Source: Bradyrhizobium guangxiense
GTDB taxonomy: Bacteria; Pseudomonadota; Alphaproteobacteria; Rhizobiales; Xanthobacteraceae
Length of the DNA: 64,000 nt
Direction of reading: 5' to 3'
NCBI RefSeq assembly: GCF_004114915.1
Contig: NZ_CP022219.1
Location: 5,672,501-5,736,500 of the forward strand
Part shown: positions 51,417 through 59,450 of the stretch, in pieces
How positions within the stretch are numbered: position 1 is the first letter of the stretch
Layout: each line of letters starts with the position of its first letter
Translations under genes and position numbers: made by a program
The notes under the pieces: model-generated
Told to the model about the DNA's origin: nothing
Database searches by the model: none
The model's input: only the letters and a program-made list of their open reading frames with translations

Positions 51417-51444
51417 AACGACCTCGTCCTTGGACGAGGTCGTT
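51417..51444 (+). terminator. Strong hairpin after the L,D-transpeptidase gene
   Basis: A perfect inverted repeat AACGACCTCGTC / GACGAGGTCGTT (12-base-pair stem) is closed by a stable-type CTTG tetraloop and followed by TTAACGTTAACC. It begins 43 bases after the stop codon. It should act as a terminator or message stabiliser before the next gene. Confidence 0.75.
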
Positions 51445-51646
51445 TAACGTTAACCATCTCCTACCGTCCTTCCCACCCACCGGGCGTTTTTTTGCCACAG
51501 TCAACCGCTTAGGATTGTATTCTGACTTGGTTTGGGGGCGGGAAGGTCAACCTCGAATTAACCTTCTCGCTTTAAGAAAGCGTTCATCCTCTTTCGCGCG
51601 CTAACGGGGTTGGCGGGAGAGTCCATTTTGAACGCTCGTCGACTGG

Positions 51647-53257
51647 GTGGGCTCATACGTGCTGACTGGTCTCGCACGCCAATTCGTTGTGCTGTCGTTG
51701 TCCCATGCGGGAGTGAAGGCCGGTTCGCGGATCGGCCTCACTGCCGTCTTGCTGCTTGCTGGCGCGGGCTCGGTTCATAACGCTGCCGCGCTGAACGAAA
51801 CCAAGACGCTCTCCTTCCACCACACCCATTCCGGCGAAGATCTCACCGTCACTTTCAAGCGCGACGGCCGCTATGACGAAGCGGCGTTGAAGCAGCTCAA
51901 TCACTTCCTGCGCGACTGGCGCACCCAGGACGAGACGGTGATGGACCGTCGCCTGTTCGACATCCTCTGGGAAGTCTACCGCGACGTCGACGGCAAGCAG
52001 CCGATCCAGATCATCTCCTCCTACCGCCCCCCCGCCACCAACGCCATGCTCCGCCGCCGCTCCTCCGGGGTGGCGCGCTTCAGCCAGCACATGCTGGGAC
52101 ATGCGATGGATTTCTACATTCCGGGCGTGCCGCTGGAGCAGATCCGCTTCGCCGGCCTGCGCCTGCAGCGCGGCGGCGTCGGCTTCTACCCGACCTCGGG
52201 CTCGCCCTTCGTGCATCTGGACACCGGCAGCATCCGGCACTGGCCGCGCATGACGCATGACCAGCTCGCCCGCGTGTTCCCGGACGGCAAGACAGTGCAT
52301 CTGCCGACCGACGGCGTGCCGCTGAAGGGCTATGAGGTCGCCAAGGCCGAGATCGAGCGACGCGGAAGCGGTGACGATTCCGCCGGCAAGCCGAATTTCT
52401 TCGCCGCGCTGTTCAAGGGCAAGTCGGCAGCCCCGGCCGCCAGCGACGAGGATGACGAGGGCGCGCCCGCCCCGGCCGCGAAGCCGGCGGCACCGACCGT
52501 CGTCGCAGCCGCAGCCAAGCCGGCTGAACCGGTGCCGACCCCCCGCGCCAAGCCGCAGATCGCCACCACGATCCAGCTCGCCGCGGCCGATGCGCAGCTC
52601 GTTGCGCCGCCCAAGCCGAAGCCCGCACCGGTCGCTGACAAGCCCGCGGCCGGCAAGCCGGAGACCCCGGCCGACATCATCAATGCCCGCGGCTTCTGGG
52701 ATGATGTCCCGGCTGCGCCGCAGCAGGCGACGCCGGCCCAGATCGCCGCGTTGAAGGCCCGCCAGGCTCTTGCCGCCGCCACAGATCCGCAGCCAACCGC
52801 GAGCGTGTCCAATGCGGCCCTTCAGGCGCTGGCATTCGCGCCGGCCGCCTCCCCGGTTGACCGCGCCAATGTCGTCGCCGCCTCGGCACCGATCCCTCGC
52901 TCCGCCCGCCCCGCCTCGCGCGGCCTTGCTCAGGCGACCGAGATCAACACGGTGGTCGGCAAGAGCGTCGACGGCATGGTCGCGACCGCGACCCGCCTCT
53001 CCGCCGCCAAGAGCGAGAGCATCTGGCTCAAGATCGTGATGCTGTCACCGAGCGCCAGCCGGGCGATGTCGGTCACGCTGATGGGCGAGCTCGATACCGC
53101 GGCGCTGCGCGGCTATTTCGTCAAGCCGCACGCCGTGATCGCGATGGGCTTCGGCGACGATCCGATGCAGGGCCTGTCCTGCGAGACGTTCTCCGGTAGC
53201 GCCACCGCAAAGCTCCAGACGACGTCGTTCGTCGTGCGCACCGCCGCGCTGCGCTGA
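51647..53257 (+). CDS. DUF882 / M15-type murein peptidase with long tail (MepK-like)
   Basis: A 536-residue protein. Seen: a signal sequence (GSRIGLTAVLLLAGAGSVHN); a DUF882/M15_2 domain at about residues 50-200 with SSYRPPATNAMLRRRSSGVA, the zinc-site QHMLGHAMDFYIPG and FVHLDTGSIRHW; then about 330 residues rich in Ala, Pro and Lys; and a C-terminal piece ending KLQTTSFVVRTAALR. E. coli MepK (YcbK) of the same family cuts 3-3 cross-links made by L,D-transpeptidases, and ycbK is next to ycbB there, as here. The start is a GTG at 51647 and is not certain; a GTG at 51659 is an alternative. The metal ligands look complete. Confidence 0.85.
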   Translation: MGSYVLTGLARQFVVLSLSHAGVKAGSRIGLTAVLLLAGAGSVHNAAALNETKTLSFHHTHSGEDLTVTFKRDGRYDEAALKQLNHFLRDWRTQDETVMDRRLFDILWEVYRDVDGKQPIQIISSYRPPATNAMLRRRSSGVARFSQHMLGHAMDFYIPGVPLEQIRFAGLRLQRGGVGFYPTSGSPFVHLDTGSIRHWPRMTHDQLARVFPDGKTVHLPTDGVPLKGYEVAKAEIERRGSGDDSAGKPNFFAALFKGKSAAPAASDEDDEGAPAPAAKPAAPTVVAAAAKPAEPVPTPRAKPQIATTIQLAAADAQLVAPPKPKPAPVADKPAAGKPETPADIINARGFWDDVPAAPQQATPAQIAALKARQALAAATDPQPTASVSNAALQALAFAPAASPVDRANVVAASAPIPRSARPASRGLAQATEINTVVGKSVDGMVATATRLSAAKSESIWLKIVMLSPSASRAMSVTLMGELDTAALRGYFVKPHAVIAMGFGDDPMQGLSCETFSGSATAKLQTTSFVVRTAALR

Positions 53258-53288
53258 TAGAGGCGGCTATTTCCAAAAACTCGGACTC

Positions 53289-53375
53289 GTAGCCCGGCTG
53301 AAGCGAAAGCGTGATCCGGGAACGATCACGCGCGCAGCAAGAACCCGGACTTCGCTTGCGCTCCATCCGGGCTAC
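53289..53375. repeat. REP-like palindromic repeat, family 3
   Basis: The element opens with GTAGCCCGG and closes with CCGGGCTAC, with inner partly complementary arms (GAAGCGAAAGCG / CGCTTGCGCTCC). It lies between the convergent DUF882 and gapR genes and may also terminate transcription. Similar sequences are widespread in rhizobial genomes, from memory. Confidence 0.65.
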
Positions 53376-53401
53376 GGCAGCCGTGCTCGAGGCGATGCGC
53401 C

Positions 53402-53674
53402 TCAGATCATGCCCAGCGCCTGCATGTAAGTCTCGAGAATCGTCTCGGCCTCGGCGCGCTCGTTGGGGTCCTGCTTGCGCAGGCGCACGATGGTGCGCAG
53501 CGCCTTGACGTCGTAGCCGTTACCCTTGCTCTCGGCATAGACGTCGCGGATGTCGTCGGAGATCGCCTTCTTCTCTTCCTCCAGCCGCTCGATGCGCTCG
53601 ATGATGGATTTGAGCTGGTCCTTGGCAAATTTCGTCGCGGGCTCGTCGTCGCGGACGGCGGCGGAGGTGGCCAT
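53402..53674 (-). CDS. gapR: GapR, nucleoid-associated protein (DUF2312)
   Basis: A 90-residue DUF2312 protein. Seen: [40 protein letters not shown] followed by [20 protein letters not shown] and a closing [10 protein letters not shown]. This matches Caulobacter GapR, which forms a tetrameric clamp on AT-rich, overtwisted DNA and assists type II topoisomerases during replication and transcription. The length and the RIRKQD-type (here [11 protein letters not shown]) basic patch are typical. It is a single gene between convergent DUF882 and the DUF1244 gene on the same strand. Confidence 0.94.
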   Translation of the reverse strand: MATSAAVRDDEPATKFAKDQLKSIIERIERLEEEKKAISDDIRDVYAESKGNGYDVKALRTIVRLRKQDPNERAEAETILETYMQALGMI

Positions 53675-53862
53675 CTAGGTACTCCCAATGGAACTGGCAA
53701 AACGAGGTGACGCCGGCATCCTCACCGCGCGTGCTGGCTAGAACCCTTAGGGTTGGCGTCGACCGCGTTCAAGGCAGCATCGCGCTCGTCCACAGCGCGC
53801 CCACACCTTCCTGCAGCGGGGCCAAGAAAGCTGTTGTGTGATGCGACTCAAGGCCGCCGAAC

Positions 53863-54168
53863 TCAGTGGCCGTGGGGATGGACCTTCTTCATCGTCTCGA
53901 GCTGCTCAGGCGTCGCCGTGCCCTGGTATTTCGACTTCCAGGTCTCATAGGGCATGCCGTAGACGGCCTCCCGGCTTTCGTCCTTGCTCAACGGCGCGCC
54001 TTGCGCGTCGGCGGCTTCCTTCAGCCAATTGGACAGGCAGTTGCGACAGAAGCCTGCCAGATTCATCAGATCGATGTTCTGAACATCCGTCCGCGTCTTC
54101 AGATGTTCGACCAGACGCCGGAAAGCGGCCGCCTCGAGCTCCGTTCTGGTTTTGTCGTCGATTGCCAT
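53863..54168 (-). CDS. DUF1244 protein
   Basis: A 101-residue protein. Seen: AIDDKTRTELEAAAFRRLVE, then DVQNIDLMNLAGFCRNCLSN and WLKEAADAQGAPLSKDESRE, with a cysteine pair at residues 41 and 44 (CRNC), and MPYETWKSKYQGTATPEQLE before a His-rich end (KKVHPHGH). These features identify the DUF1244 family, common in alpha- and gammaproteobacteria, with no established function. The conserved CxxC and C-terminal histidines may bind metal; this is inference. It is upstream of gapR in the same direction, separated by 188 bases, and divergent from the DUF1036-pyk pair. Confidence 0.9.
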   Translation of the reverse strand: MAIDDKTRTELEAAAFRRLVEHLKTRTDVQNIDLMNLAGFCRNCLSNWLKEAADAQGAPLSKDESREAVYGMPYETWKSKYQGTATPEQLETMKKVHPHGH

Positions 54169-54346
54169 GGCTATATCCCTTTGGGCCTGAACCGATTGAG
54201 GTCACCCTTACGGGATCAGGTGGGCGCTGTCACAGATTTTGCCATATCCCGGCGCAAACCAGCTCGAAGCTGGCGTTGCCGGCACTTTCGGGCAGTTCCT
54301 CGGCCCTACGCCAAATCGTCAATGATCTGGTATAGCTACCGCGACA

Positions 54347-54943
54347 ATGATTGCCGAATCTCCCCACTCCCCGCTTCGCCTGCTCGCCCGGTTGGTCCCG
54401 GTGCTGGTGGTCGCCTTGTTGTGCCTTTGCGCCAGCCCCGCCTCTGCCGATTTCCGCCTCTGCAACAACACCTCGAGCCGGGTCGGCATTGCGCTCGGCT
54501 ACAAGGACGCCGAGGGCTGGACCACCGAGGGCTGGTGGAACATCTCGTCACGCTCTTGCGAGACCCTGCTGCGGGGAACGCTCGTCGCCCGCTACTATTA
54601 CATCTACGCGATCGACTATGATCGCGGCGGCGAGTGGTCGGGGCAGGCCTTCATGTGCTCGCGCGACAAGGAGTTCACCATCCGCGGCACCGAGGATTGC
54701 CTCGCGCGCGGCTACGACCGGACCGGCTATTTCGAGGTCGACACCGGCGAGCAGCGCGCGTGGACGGTGCAGCTGACCGACGCCAACGAACAGCCAGCGC
54801 AGCAACGCGTGCCTGGCCTGCCCGGCCCGGTCGGTCCGGGCGGGGTTCCGGGTTTGCCCAATGGCCCGCCCGGTGGTACGCCCCCCGCCGCGCCTGGCCT
54901 CCCGCCAGCCGCCGCCCCGCCCCCGTCTGGAAGTAAGCCATGA
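54347..54943 (+). CDS. DUF1036 protein with collagen-like C-terminal tail
   Basis: A 198-residue exported protein. Seen: a signal peptide (LLARLVPVLVVALLCLCASP, ending ASA), then a DUF1036 domain with FRLCNNTSSRVGIALGYKDA, WWNISSRSCETLLRGTLVAR and YYYIYAIDYDRGGEWSGQAF. Several conserved cysteines in the domain probably form periplasmic disulfides. A 45-residue tail rich in Gly and Pro follows, with GPVGPGGVPGLPNGPPGG-type triplets. Function is unknown. The last four bases overlap the pyk start (ATGA), so it is translationally coupled to pyruvate kinase. The tail is the odd part. Confidence 0.9.
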   Translation: MIAESPHSPLRLLARLVPVLVVALLCLCASPASADFRLCNNTSSRVGIALGYKDAEGWTTEGWWNISSRSCETLLRGTLVARYYYIYAIDYDRGGEWSGQAFMCSRDKEFTIRGTEDCLARGYDRTGYFEVDTGEQRAWTVQLTDANEQPAQQRVPGLPGPVGPGGVPGLPNGPPGGTPPAAPGLPPAAAPPPSGSKP

Positions 54944-56376
54944 GGCGTCTTCGCCGTATCAAGATTCTCGCCACCCTGGGACCGGCCTCTTCAGATCTCG
55001 CGATGATCCGCCGCCTGTTCGAAGCCGGCGCCGACCTGTTCCGCATCAACATGAGCCATACCCCGCATGACAAGATGCGGGAGCTGGTGGCGACGATCCG
55101 CAACGTGGAGAGTAGCTACGGCCGGCCGATCGGCATCCTGGTCGACCTGCAGGGCCCGAAGCTCAGGCTCGGCGCTTTCGCCGAAGGCTCGGTCCAGCTC
55201 CAGAACGGCCAGACCTTCACGCTCGATTCCGACAAGACGCCCGGCGATGCCAGCCGCGTCCCCCTGCCGCATCCGGAGATCCTGGCTGCGCTCAGGCCCG
55301 GCCACGCGCTGCTGCTCGATGACGGCAAGGTCCGCCTGATCGCGGAGGAGACCTCGAAAGATCACGCGGTGACGCGTGTCGTGGTGGGCGGCAAGATGAG
55401 CGACCGCAAGGGCGTCAGCCTGCCCGACACCGACCTGCCGGTCTCGGCGATGACGCCGAAGGATCGCGCCGACCTCGAGGCGGCCCTCGTCACCGGCATC
55501 GACTGGATCGCGCTGTCCTTCGTGCAGCGCGCCGACGACGTGCTCGAAGCCAAGAAGATGATCCGCGGCCGCGCCGCCGTGATGGCCAAAATCGAGAAGC
55601 CGCAGGCGATCGACCGCCTCGCCGACATCATCGAGGCCTCCGACGCGCTGATGGTGGCGCGCGGCGACCTCGGCGTCGAGCTGCCGCTGGAGCGCGTGCC
55701 GAGCCTGCAGAAGCAGATGACACGGATGGCACGCCGTGCCGGCAAGCCGGTGGTGATCGCAACGCAGATGCTGGAATCGATGATCCAGTCGCCAGTGCCG
55801 ACTCGCGCCGAAGTCTCCGACGTCGCCACCGCGGTGTATGAAGGGGCCGACGCCATCATGCTGTCGGCGGAATCGGCGGCCGGCAAATTCCCGGTCGAGG
55901 CGGTCTCGACCATGAACCGCATCGGCGAGGAGGTCGAACGCGACCCGACCTATCGCTCGGTGGTCACGGCCCAGCGTCCCGCGCCGGAATCCACCGCGGG
56001 CGATGCCATCGCCGACGCCGCACGGCAGATCGCCGAGACGCTCGATTTGCCTGCCTTGATCTGCTGGACCTCATCGGGCTCGACCGCGGTCCGCGTGGCG
56101 CGCGAGCGGCCGAAGCCGCCGATCGTGGCGATCACCCCGAACATCACGGCCGGCCGCCGCCTCGCCGTGGTCTGGGGGGTGCATTGCGTGGTGGCTGAGG
56201 ACGCCCGCGATCAGGACGACATGGTCGGCCGCGCCGGCCAGATCGCGTTCCGGGACGGTTTTGTCCGCGCCGGCCAGCGCGTGATCATCGTCGCCGGCGT
56301 GCCGCTCGGCATCCCCGGCACCACCAACATGGTGCGCATCGCTTCGGTCGGCCCCGAGGGCGACGCGGACATGTAG
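54940..56376 (+). CDS. pyk: Pyruvate kinase
   Basis: A 478-residue glycolytic enzyme converting phosphoenolpyruvate and ADP to pyruvate and ATP. Seen: RRIKILATLGPASSD; INMSHTPHDKMRELVATIRN; the catalytic-lysine region RAAVMAKIEKPQAI; MVARGDLGVELPLERVPSLQ, with metal and substrate contacts; VVIATQMLESMIQSPVPTRA followed by EVSDVATAVYEGADAIMLSA; and a C-terminal allosteric domain. All catalytic motifs are intact. It begins within the stop of the DUF1036 gene. A 7-base-pair hairpin follows at 56475-56494. Confidence 0.97.
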   Translation: MRRLRRIKILATLGPASSDLAMIRRLFEAGADLFRINMSHTPHDKMRELVATIRNVESSYGRPIGILVDLQGPKLRLGAFAEGSVQLQNGQTFTLDSDKTPGDASRVPLPHPEILAALRPGHALLLDDGKVRLIAEETSKDHAVTRVVVGGKMSDRKGVSLPDTDLPVSAMTPKDRADLEAALVTGIDWIALSFVQRADDVLEAKKMIRGRAAVMAKIEKPQAIDRLADIIEASDALMVARGDLGVELPLERVPSLQKQMTRMARRAGKPVVIATQMLESMIQSPVPTRAEVSDVATAVYEGADAIMLSAESAAGKFPVEAVSTMNRIGEEVERDPTYRSVVTAQRPAPESTAGDAIADAARQIAETLDLPALICWTSSGSTAVRVARERPKPPIVAITPNITAGRRLAVVWGVHCVVAEDARDQDDMVGRAGQIAFRDGFVRAGQRVIIVAGVPLGIPGTTNMVRIASVGPEGDADM

Positions 56377-56474
56377 GTCTGCCAAGCACGCGGCCGACAC
56401 AAATATCGAAAAACAACCCCATGCAAAGTAGCCGGTGCCTCCGGTGAGCTTGCTGCGGTCTTGCCAAAAGGCCA

Positions 56475-56494
56475 GCTCAGGCAAGAACCTGAGC
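56475..56494. terminator. Weak hairpin between convergent pyk and TetR genes
   Basis: GCTCAGG / CCTGAGC pair around CAAGAA. It lies in the short space between two converging genes and has no clear T run, so it is a weak candidate for a bidirectional terminator. Confidence 0.35.
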
Positions 56495-56528
56495 GGAGTC
56501 AGGTCGCCACCTCGCGCGCGCTGCGATT

Positions 56529-57209
56529 TTACGCGCCAACCAACGCCTTGGTCGCCGGCAGCAGGGTCTGCTGCACCACCAGACCACGGGCGCGGGCATC
56601 CATGACGCCGACGGCGCGCAGCGCCAGCAGCGTCACGGTCTGCACCGCATCGCGCATCTTGATGGGGTCATCGAGATTATCGGGCGCCAGCGGCCCGACC
56701 AGGGCCTCATGCAGCGCACCGAGCAAGGCGGTGGCGGCGAGCGCCGTGTCCTGCGCCGGCAGGTGACCGGCCCGCACCGCCGCGTCGATCCGGACCGCGA
56801 TCTCGCCCGCGATCTCGCGCCGGCTGGCGAGCCTGGAGGCGCTGACATCGACATCGACGGGCTCGGCCAGGATGCCCCAGGCGAGCCGGCGCTGCGACAG
56901 GGTATGGACCGCCACCGTCGTCACGGCCGCGGCCAACGCCGAGGACGGCCCCGGCGCGGCATCGGCCGCCCGGCGGATCGCCGCGAGCTCATCGCGGGAG
57001 ACCTCGGCAATGAGTTCGGAGATCAGCTCGGCCTTGGAGGGGAAGTAGCGGTAGACCGTGCCGGCCGCGACATTGGCCCGGACCGCGACCGGCGCGATCT
57101 GCACCGCCGCCATCCCGCCTTCCGCCGCCGTCTCCCGCGCCGCCGCCAGAATCGCGCTGCGCCGCGCCGCAAGGCGCTTAACCACTTGATGGGTCCGCCG
57201 ATAAACCAT
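56529..57209 (-). CDS. TetR-family transcriptional regulator
   Basis: A 226-residue repressor. Seen: an N-terminal helix-turn-helix RSAILAAARETAAEGGMAAV followed by QIAPVAVRANVAAGTVYRYF, then PSKAELISELIAEVSRDELA, as in TetR proteins, and an all-helical ligand domain. The ATG at 57209 has AGGAAG in front; a longer reading adds an unrelated stretch. The ligand and target are unknown. The 264 bases upstream, before the divergent-facing glycosyltransferase gene's stop, contain no obvious target gene, so it may act elsewhere or on itself. Converges with pyk. Confidence 0.9.
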   Translation of the reverse strand: MVYRRTHQVVKRLAARRSAILAAARETAAEGGMAAVQIAPVAVRANVAAGTVYRYFPSKAELISELIAEVSRDELAAIRRAADAAPGPSSALAAAVTTVAVHTLSQRRLAWGILAEPVDVDVSASRLASRREIAGEIAVRIDAAVRAGHLPAQDTALAATALLGALHEALVGPLAPDNLDDPIKMRDAVQTVTLLALRAVGVMDARARGLVVQQTLLPATKALVGA

Positions 57210-57473
57210 GGCGCGCTTCCTGTCCCACACGCCTGCCGCACGCCCTGCGACCGAACGCTTCGTCACGTCAAAGATGCAAATCGCCCCGCAAGGACTGAAC
57301 AACTATTCAGGGAGGATGACAAGATGGGAAATGCGTGAAGCGTCACGGCGATCCGGACTGGAGCGCCTGTCCCTGATTGCGCAGCCGCGCCATCGAACCT
57401 GCTGGCAAAGAGGAGCCAAAATGCTGCCCCGTGAGAAGCACCGAATCGGCCCCGGGCCGGAAACTGCCGCTTC

Positions 57474-58703
57474 TTAGTTCGCGCGCGTTGCAGCGAGCTG
57501 CGCCGATGCGACCTCGGCAGCCCGCCAGGCGGCGCAGCGGCCGAGGATCAGAGCGAAGACGATGAGTATCGCCGGGAAGCCAACAGGCTGTCCGAGAAAC
57601 AGGAAAGAGGCAAGCAGCGCGAAGACGAGGGCCAGTGCCATCACCTCCGGGCGTGCGAAACCTTCATCGAGGCCGGCGCGGATGAGGAAGGCCACCGCGA
57701 TGCCCAGCACAACCAGATCATACATGAAGAGATAAGGCGTCGTGAGCAGCGACGCTGCCGCGAGCATCGCTGCCTTCAGAGCATAAGGCAGTCTGCTCCG
57801 CCACATCACGACCAGCACGACGGCAACCGCGGCCGTCAATACCCACTGGAAGATCCATCCGAGCTGCTCGGTGCCGCCGACGTAGCGCACCAATGCGAAG
57901 ATGCTCTGCATCTTGAACCAGGGCGCCCTTCCTTCGGTCAGGAAAGCCTGCGAGAACATCGGGATCCAGTGAAAGAACGCCTGCCAGCTTTCGATGCCGA
58001 AGGCGAACCAGGACAGCGCAGCGATCGCGGCGGTGACGATCGCTGCGGTGAAAAGCACGGTCCATTCGGCGGCGGCGAGCAGAACCAGCGGAAACAAGAG
58101 TCCGTATTGCGGCTTGTAGCTCAGTAGGCCGAGGCAGATTCCGGCCAGCACCGGCCGTTTCGGCATCAGATAGAGCATGCCGCCGATCAGCGATGCCGTC
58201 AGGAAACCGTTCTGCCCGACCAGGATGTTGAGGAACGCGGCCGGAAATCCAATTGCAATCACCAGGCCGGCGTTGCGCCCGATGATTGCGCGCATCACGG
58301 CGAGATAGGGCACCATGCTGAACGCGGCCCAGCCGATGAAGGCCACCGTATAGGGAAACTGCGCGAGGAACGAGGCGACGAACAGGAAGGGAGGGGGATA
58401 ATGCCAGGCGAAATGGCCGACAAAATCCTGCTTGAGTAGCGCAAGCTCGACCTGCTTCTGAATGTCCCAGTCCCAGGCCTGCGCGGGATGACCCTCGAGC
58501 GCCAGCTTTCCGGCGGCCCAGACGTTGACGAAGTCCGTCGGGATGCCGCGTCCGTCGGCGTCAAAGATCCACTGATGGCTGAGATAAGCCGTCGGAAAAT
58601 ACGCCAGCGTGACGATCGCCAGCACGAAGGAGATGTTGAGGAGCGTCGCAGGAAGCGCGCCGTGACGACCAACGGCAGGCGAGACGGACGAAGCTTCAGC
58701 CAT
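57474..58703 (-). CDS. Membrane glycosyltransferase, GT87/DUF2029 family
   Basis: A 409-residue multi-pass protein with about ten helices. Seen: NISFVLAIVTLAYFPTAYLS as the first helix; then the GT87-type acidic loop IPTDFVNVWAAGKLALEGHP; FAWHYPPPFLFVASFLAQFP; GQNGFLTASLIGGMLYLMPK; and CLGLLSYKPQYGLLFPLVLL. The D-F-N/YPP and KPQYG features fit DUF2029, polyprenyl-phosphate-sugar-dependent GT-C enzymes such as mycobacterial mannosyltransferases. The sugar donor and acceptor are unknown. It is a single gene between TetR and flp; its relation to the two membrane proteins at 59451-62606 is by fold only. Confidence 0.85.
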   Translation of the reverse strand: MAEASSVSPAVGRHGALPATLLNISFVLAIVTLAYFPTAYLSHQWIFDADGRGIPTDFVNVWAAGKLALEGHPAQAWDWDIQKQVELALLKQDFVGHFAWHYPPPFLFVASFLAQFPYTVAFIGWAAFSMVPYLAVMRAIIGRNAGLVIAIGFPAAFLNILVGQNGFLTASLIGGMLYLMPKRPVLAGICLGLLSYKPQYGLLFPLVLLAAAEWTVLFTAAIVTAAIAALSWFAFGIESWQAFFHWIPMFSQAFLTEGRAPWFKMQSIFALVRYVGGTEQLGWIFQWVLTAAVAVVLVVMWRSRLPYALKAAMLAAASLLTTPYLFMYDLVVLGIAVAFLIRAGLDEGFARPEVMALALVFALLASFLFLGQPVGFPAILIVFALILGRCAAWRAAEVASAQLAATRAN

Positions 58704-58820
58704 GCGGCTTCCTTTGACGCGAGACGACGACAGATGCGCTCAAGCCATACACCCGAGTGGCTTGAAGGAGGCTTAAGCCCGACGGTCGAATGCCCGGCGG
58801 CGATGCACCGGACAAAGCAA

Positions 58821-58847
58821 AAGAGCCCCGTCGATGACGGGGCTCTT
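58821..58847 (-). terminator. Rho-independent terminator of the flp pilin gene
   Basis: A perfect 12-base-pair stem (AAGAGCCCCGTC / GACGGGGCTCTT) around a 3-base loop. Read leftward it is followed by TTGCTTTGTCC. It starts 24 bases after the pilin stop codon. Confidence 0.85.
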
Positions 58848-58871
58848 CGCTAATCCGTAGGTGGTCCAGCC

Positions 58872-59036
58872 TTACTTCAGGCTGCTCGAGATCGCGCTGA
58901 ACTTGGTGTTCAGCGTGCTGCCGAGGTTGTTGACGACGGTGATGATCGCCAGCGCGATGCCGGCAGCGATCAGGCCGTACTCAATGGCGGTGGCGCCGGA
59001 TTCATCCTTCACGAAACGCGCAACGAGGTTCTTCAT
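58872..59036 (-). CDS. flp: Flp/Fap-type pilin, 54 residues
   Basis: A 54-residue prepilin too short for usual gene cut-offs. Translation: MKNLVARFVKDESG, then ATAIEYGLIAAGIALAIITV, then VNNLGSTLNTKFSAISSSLK. Seen: a basic leader; the prepilin peptidase site after Gly14 with Glu at position +5 of the mature form; a hydrophobic helix; and a short polar tail, exactly the Flp architecture of tight-adherence (Tad) pili. An efficient terminator follows. There are no cpa/tad assembly genes nearby, so it must use a system elsewhere or be one of several paralogous pilins. Confidence 0.95.
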   Translation of the reverse strand: MKNLVARFVKDESGATAIEYGLIAAGIALAIITVVNNLGSTLNTKFSAISSSLK

Positions 59037-59450
59037 AGAGTGCTCCAAATGGGTACACGAGGCTTACAACTGATCTGGTCTCTTCGGCTTCCCAGCGCCG
59101 CCCGACCATGGAACCGAACGTAGGGACAAAGAATTGCGCCGCAGTTAATTCGCCTGCGTAAACATCGAGCGGTTTGCGTGTATTCGCCGATGGTAAACTG
59201 AAATCCAAAACAATCCGTTAAATTGTCGGGACATGAAACGGGCAGGGCGCCGCCGGTTTACTCGAAGTTATGACCGGCGTGGTCCAATGCCGGCGGCTCG
59301 GACTGAAGCGCGATGAGACGAATCGTTAATCGCACTTCAGGTGTTGCTCGGGCATGATCTTATCGGCGGAGCGCCACACGGTCTGCGCAAACGCGGCCTT
59401 CTCGTCTGGATCATGCTCGAACATCAAGAACGATAGGACGACGAGGCGGC
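59037..59450. other. 414-base gap between the divergent flp and membrane-protein genes
   Basis: Contents: the flp promoter region (59037-59230; TAAACTGAAATCCAAAACA-type AT-rich stretch near 59195-59225), then a family 1 palindromic repeat (59306-59418). No gene is supported. Confidence 0.5.
59306..59418. repeat. Intergenic palindromic repeat, family 1, copy E (diverged)
   Basis: AAGCGCGATGAGACG / CGTTAATCGCACTTC arms are followed by AGGTGTTGCTCGGGCATGAT, a long insert (GCGCCACACGGTCTGCGCAA) and CTGGATCATGCTCGA. The order matches copies B and D, with many substitutions. Confidence 0.55.

Noticed and set aside
57210..57473. Small gene in the 264-base gap before TetR
   Set aside because: Short open frames there have no ribosome-binding site or family signal and overlap the tail of the glycosyltransferase region.
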